The notes beneath the pieces were generated by a model, which saw only the letters and a program-made list of their open reading frames with translations, was not told the DNA's origin and made no database searches. Shown here piece after piece: positions 60,772 to 64,000 of a DNA stretch of 64,000 nucleotides. Made by a program: the position numbers and the translations under genes. Source of the stretch: RHLJ01 sp965601955 (lineage in GTDB: Bacteria > Bacteroidota > Rhodothermia > Balneolales > Balneolaceae); the NCBI GenBank assembly GCA_965601955.1, contig OZ271855.1, forward strand, positions 2,418,001 through 2,482,000, in the 5' to 3' direction. Every line of letters begins with the position of its first letter. Positions within the stretch are counted from its first letter, which is position 1.

Positions 60772-63156
60772 TTGAAAACCCAAACCCGCACGTTACTTCT
60801 AATCTTTGCGCTAGCACTGAGCATAGTGCTACAAAGTGGGTTTTTGTCTCCAACATTCTCTCAGACTTCTCCCTCAGTAGACTCATCAAGTGTTGATGAT
60901 GTAATACGCCGTGTACGGTTTTCAGGTAATCGTTTTGTAAGAGACAGAACGCTTGAAAACCTGGTTCGAACAAGAACTAATAGAGAATTTTTGGGTATTC
61001 CCAGGTTTACTCCCTGGTATTATTTTTGGCAGCTAAGTAATGGGAGCTTTGGGGAAGAACCTGCTTACTTAGATCGCCAGATAGTAATCAACGATATGGA
61101 GCGTATCCGGTTGTATTATGAGTCCCTGGGTTTCTTGAATGTACAGGTCGATACAACCATCGTAGAATTCAGGTCAAAGAAAATTGAGGTCTCCTTCCTA
61201 ATTGAGGAGAATGAGCCTACTACCATTCAAACTCTCTCCTATTCCGGCTTCCCCAATTTTGACGATCCAGAACTAAAACGAAGATTTTTTATCCAAAGCC
61301 CTCTAACGAGACAAGGAATTAATGATTCTACCTACCAGGTCAACCGGCAATTCAATTCCCAAGAACTTAAGAATGAGCAACTGCGAATATTAAGCTTCCT
61401 AAAAAATAATGGGTATGCATCGGTAGACAGAGACTCAGTAATAGCATTTGTAATAAAAGATTCGGTGGATGCTCTAAAAAGAGATGTTGTGTTTCGGGTA
61501 TCGCCAGGAAGCGTTTACCGATTTGGAGATTTAGAAGTAAAGCTGGCTGACCCTACCCCTCCTGATACCTACACTCAATCGCGTACCCTTGAAGGTGAAC
61601 CCTTTGCCCTGGACACCAATAAAGTATACCTGCAGAAAGAGCCAGGATCAGACACCAGGTTTTCCTTGCTTTCCGATCAAATTCTTTTCAAGCCAGGAGA
61701 TATCTACAACGAAGAGCAGTATCTCCAAACTGTAAAAGAATTCCAGAACCTAGGTATGTTGTATATCCGAAGGTTTGGACAAAATAGGAATGGAGTCCGT
61801 CCCGATTTTACCAAGGAAAAAATTCCTGTTTACTTCGACCTGGAAACCATTACTAAACATAGCATTAGTACAGAAGTTTTTGGGATGAAGCGGTATGGAT
61901 TTGGTACTGGTTTTGGTGTGGACTATTCAAATAACAATGTGTTTGGAAAAGCGGAGCAGCTAAATATAGGTGCCAATGCCAGCTTCGAATTTGTAAGCTC
62001 AGGAACTCTGGAAGAAATTGCCCCTGATGATACGCTTCAATCCTCTCTTTTCAGAAGTTACGAGGTAAGTGCTGAATACACCCTTCCGAGATTAGCCTTC
62101 CCCTTCCGCTTTTTAGATAACAGCCGGTACTTCACCAGTGCATTATCGAGATATACACTTTCTTACAGCAGGTCCGATCAGCTATATTTCGATATCAATT
62201 CCGATGTTCGTTTTAACTATCGTTATGAAGTTCAACATAATGATCGTTTTTCTTCCTTCCTCGATTTAATAGAACTCGATATCGTTGATACAAACCCTTC
62301 GGATGAATTCACTCAAAACCTAATTGATGAGTTTGGTGAAAACTCGCTGGAATTTATCCGGATTCTCCAGGATTTCGAGCCCCAGGTTTCCTCTATCATT
62401 CGATATAGTTTCAGGAGCCAGAATACAAATCTCATAAAGAGAAATTTCGGATACTATAGCGAATACTCTATTTCGGCAGGTGGTAACATTCCTTATGCGC
62501 TAGATCGGTTTATTATTACTCCCGGTACCGTGGAACAAGAGCTTCCTTCCCTTTTTGGACTAAGCAATAACAGTTTACAGTACAGCCGATTTGTGAAGCT
62601 TACAGCTGACTACCGTAAATATTACCCACTTTCGCCCAGTTCGGTATTTGCCTGGAGGCTATTTGGTGGTTTTGCTCACCCTTATGGGAAAAGCACTTCC
62701 ATTCCATTGAACCGACGATTCTTTGCCGGGGGAAGTAATGATATTCGCGGATGGGCACCCTTCCAGCTTGGGCCAGGAGATATTTCTCCTAATAACGTAA
62801 CGATAAATGGTGGTGAAATTAAGCTTGGTGCCTTCACAGAAGCCCGACAGGTATTCATTCAGGACTTAATTGGTGCTAATTGGCATGCGGCCTGGTTCGT
62901 AGATGCTGGAAATATATGGTACCGGCCAACTGCTGACTTCAGTGATAATTCTAACCAGGAAGAACTGGAAAAAGGAAAGTTCAAGCTCAATTCTTTTTAT
63001 AAGCAAATAGCCGTTGGGTCTGGCCTCGGATTACGTTTAGATTGGGAATATGTGGTGGTTAGATTTGATTTTGCTTTTCGGGCACACGACCTTGAGGACG
63101 GATGGTTTAATAACAGAAAAATGTATTTTAGCTTTGGAATCGGGCATTCCTTTTAA
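60772..63156 (+). CDS. BamA/TamA-family outer-membrane protein
   Basis: The 794-residue protein has signal peptide TQTRTLLLIFALALSIVLQS ending near TFSQ (about 30). POTRA-like repeats span roughly 45-340 (VRFSGNRFVRDRTLENLV, LSYSGFPNFDDPELKRRFF, YQVNRQFNSQELKNE). The Omp85 barrel follows, with lid motif FFAGGSNDIRGWAPF (GG-x-x-x-x-RG). It assembles or translocates outer-membrane proteins; whether BamA or TamA is unclear. The only possible start is TTG 60772, right after the upstream terminator, with no Shine-Dalgarno. Confidence 0.9.
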   Translation: MKTQTRTLLLIFALALSIVLQSGFLSPTFSQTSPSVDSSSVDDVIRRVRFSGNRFVRDRTLENLVRTRTNREFLGIPRFTPWYYFWQLSNGSFGEEPAYLDRQIVINDMERIRLYYESLGFLNVQVDTTIVEFRSKKIEVSFLIEENEPTTIQTLSYSGFPNFDDPELKRRFFIQSPLTRQGINDSTYQVNRQFNSQELKNEQLRILSFLKNNGYASVDRDSVIAFVIKDSVDALKRDVVFRVSPGSVYRFGDLEVKLADPTPPDTYTQSRTLEGEPFALDTNKVYLQKEPGSDTRFSLLSDQILFKPGDIYNEEQYLQTVKEFQNLGMLYIRRFGQNRNGVRPDFTKEKIPVYFDLETITKHSISTEVFGMKRYGFGTGFGVDYSNNNVFGKAEQLNIGANASFEFVSSGTLEEIAPDDTLQSSLFRSYEVSAEYTLPRLAFPFRFLDNSRYFTSALSRYTLSYSRSDQLYFDINSDVRFNYRYEVQHNDRFSSFLDLIELDIVDTNPSDEFTQNLIDEFGENSLEFIRILQDFEPQVSSIIRYSFRSQNTNLIKRNFGYYSEYSISAGGNIPYALDRFIITPGTVEQELPSLFGLSNNSLQYSRFVKLTADYRKYYPLSPSSVFAWRLFGGFAHPYGKSTSIPLNRRFFAGGSNDIRGWAPFQLGPGDISPNNVTINGGEIKLGAFTEARQVFIQDLIGANWHAAWFVDAGNIWYRPTADFSDNSNQEELEKGKFKLNSFYKQIAVGSGLGLRLDWEYVVVRFDFAFRAHDLEDGWFNNRKMYFSFGIGHSF

Positions 63157-63170
63157 CGACAGTTTATAGC

Positions 63171-63710
63171 ATGAAAGACAAATTAAAGCGGTTAAAAAAT
63201 CAGGCGAACATTGTATTCAATTCAAAGTTCATTAAGAATCTTTCTCCAGCCGAACGTTTTGAATTTCTACAGTTATGCCATCGACGAACGTATAAAGAAG
63301 GTGAGTTTGTCTTTTACAGAAATGACCCCGGAACGGGAATGTATTTTATCGAAGATGGACAGGTTGAACTCACCTTTAGTTTAGATGATGATAATGAAGA
63401 ATCTAAAGAGGGGTTCTTGCTAGAGACTGCAGATAGTTTTGGAGCGCTGTCTATTGGTTATAACTTAAGAAGGAAATCATCGGCCAGATGTATTACCGAT
63501 TGCACCCTTTTAGGGTTCTTTCAACCAGATTTTGAGCTTTTAATGGAACGTCATCCACAAATCGCTGTCAAATTTTTGCTCACCCTTTCCAACATCGCAC
63601 TTCGGCAGTTAGAACGTGCTACCAATAAAATCGAAGAACTTTCCGATGCTCATACCGCCGTTAAAATCGAATTTGAAGCCTACTATGAGCAGGTAGATCC
63701 AAACGAATAA
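63171..63710 (+). CDS. Cyclic-nucleotide-binding domain protein (CRP-like, no DNA-binding domain)
   Basis: The 179-residue protein has a single cNMP fold: TYKEGEFVFYRNDPGTGMYF, EDGQVELTFSLDDD, FGALSIGYNLRRKSSARCIT (phosphate-binding-cassette region) and the hinge helix VKFLLTLSNIALRQLERATN. The usual C-terminal HTH is absent, so it is probably a regulatory partner and not a transcription factor. The ligand residues are not clearly conserved. Its stop overlaps the next gene by one base. Confidence 0.78.
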   Translation: MKDKLKRLKNQANIVFNSKFIKNLSPAERFEFLQLCHRRTYKEGEFVFYRNDPGTGMYFIEDGQVELTFSLDDDNEESKEGFLLETADSFGALSIGYNLRRKSSARCITDCTLLGFFQPDFELLMERHPQIAVKFLLTLSNIALRQLERATNKIEELSDAHTAVKIEFEAYYEQVDPNE

Positions 63711-64000
63711 TGGCACTTAAAAAGGGAGAAGAAATTACCCTAACCATTGAAGGAGCAGCATTCAAGGGTAAAGGAATTGGAAAAATAGATGGGATGGCTG
63801 TATTCGTTTCCGGAACCATGCCAGGTGATGTAGTAAAAGCCCGGATCATAAAAAGGAAAAAGAATTTTCGGGAAGCTAAACTTCTGGAGATTATTGAGCC
63901 CAGTTCTGATAGGATTATCCCTTTTTGTTCTCATGCAACGGTATGTGGCGGATGCAGCTGGCAACATGTCCCTTACGAGAAGCAACTTGAATATAAAACC
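63710..64000 (+). CDS. rlmD: TRAM-domain RNA uracil-5-methyltransferase (partial)
   Basis: The open frame from ATG 63710 runs off the window, giving 97 residues. It has an N-terminal TRAM domain (EEITLTIEGAAFKGKGIGKI, PGDVVKARIIKRKKNF) followed by CSHATVCGGCSWQHVPYEKQ. The last stretch is the C-x5-C-G-G-C-x-x-Q cluster-binding motif of RlmD/RlmCD/TrmA. The catalytic domain lies beyond. The specific rRNA or tRNA target is not decidable, so the symbol is a likely one only. Confidence 0.75.
   Translation, partial: MALKKGEEITLTIEGAAFKGKGIGKIDGMAVFVSGTMPGDVVKARIIKRKKNFREAKLLEIIEPSSDRIIPFCSHATVCGGCSWQHVPYEKQLEYKT

Noticed and set aside
1..64000. tRNA, rRNA, CRISPR, IS or prophage
   Set aside because: No cloverleaf, rRNA, spaced direct repeats, transposase or phage structural module was seen by eye; a tRNAscan or IS search was not possible.

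Overview
The window looks like a chromosomal segment of a free-living, Gram-negative member of the Bacteroidota/Balneolota group, most likely Balneolales, a marine or saline lineage. The base composition is moderately AT-rich. There are many secreted lipoproteins and outer-membrane barrels, a GWxTD protein, a DUF2795 protein, a monomeric isocitrate dehydrogenase, a SUF cluster, an RHS-like surface protein of the Bacteroidota kind, and few strong Shine-Dalgarno sites. The lineage call is inference from gene content. I saw no tRNA, rRNA, CRISPR array, prophage or insertion sequence, and nearly all of it reads as ordinary housekeeping chromosome.

Layout. 1-5119 (minus): a very large secreted RHS/SpvB-like protein, cut by the window edge, and a tail-fibre-like secreted partner upstream of it. 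5463-10310 (plus): the threonine operon thrA-thrB-thrC, preceded by a previously unlisted 26-codon Thr/Ile-rich leader peptide. A membrane histidine kinase and a methyltransferase follow with minimal spacing. 11910-16356: esterases, Dps, a beta-lactamase-fold serine hydrolase and two DUF1801 proteins. The second DUF1801 gene overlaps a copper P-type ATPase (16353-18734). 18816-24757 (minus): sufB-sufC-sufD-sufS-nfu-sufA for Fe-S assembly. 24926-32681 (minus): greA, a Nudix hydrolase, an outer-membrane barrel, ackA, a degenerate caspase-like lipoprotein, pta, manA and a lipoprotein. This run links acetate/acetyl-phosphate metabolism with envelope proteins.

32792-42068: an MFS exporter, a SpoU methyltransferase, an AbgT transporter, a DUF3524 glycosyltransferase of the tRNA-queuosine mannosyltransferase type, mutL and monomeric icd. 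42215-47664: a cupin, a GH13 amylase-like lipoprotein, a GH10 xylanase-like lipoprotein and two orphan envelope proteins. 47682-54280: an acyl-CoA carboxyltransferase subunit, then plus-strand GWxTD protein, pdxA, methyltransferase, ftsE-like ATPase and queG. 54338-60289 (minus): tatA-gatA-SDR-M28 peptidase-prmA-ppx-sigma factor. 60456-64000 (plus): DUF2795, a BamA/TamA-like outer-membrane protein, a cyclic-nucleotide-binding protein and the start of an RNA uracil methyltransferase.

Cross-cutting features. Seven short palindromic intergenic repeats of two related families (all beginning GTCAT and ending ATGAC or close to it) are scattered through the window. Two of them supply the stop codon and C-terminal residues of neighbouring genes. 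The most notable items are the probable threonine leader, the pseudo-caspase between ackA and pta, the TTG start abutting an intrinsic terminator at the BamA-like gene, and the RHS/tail-fibre pair. No clear multi-gene novel defence or mobile system is visible.
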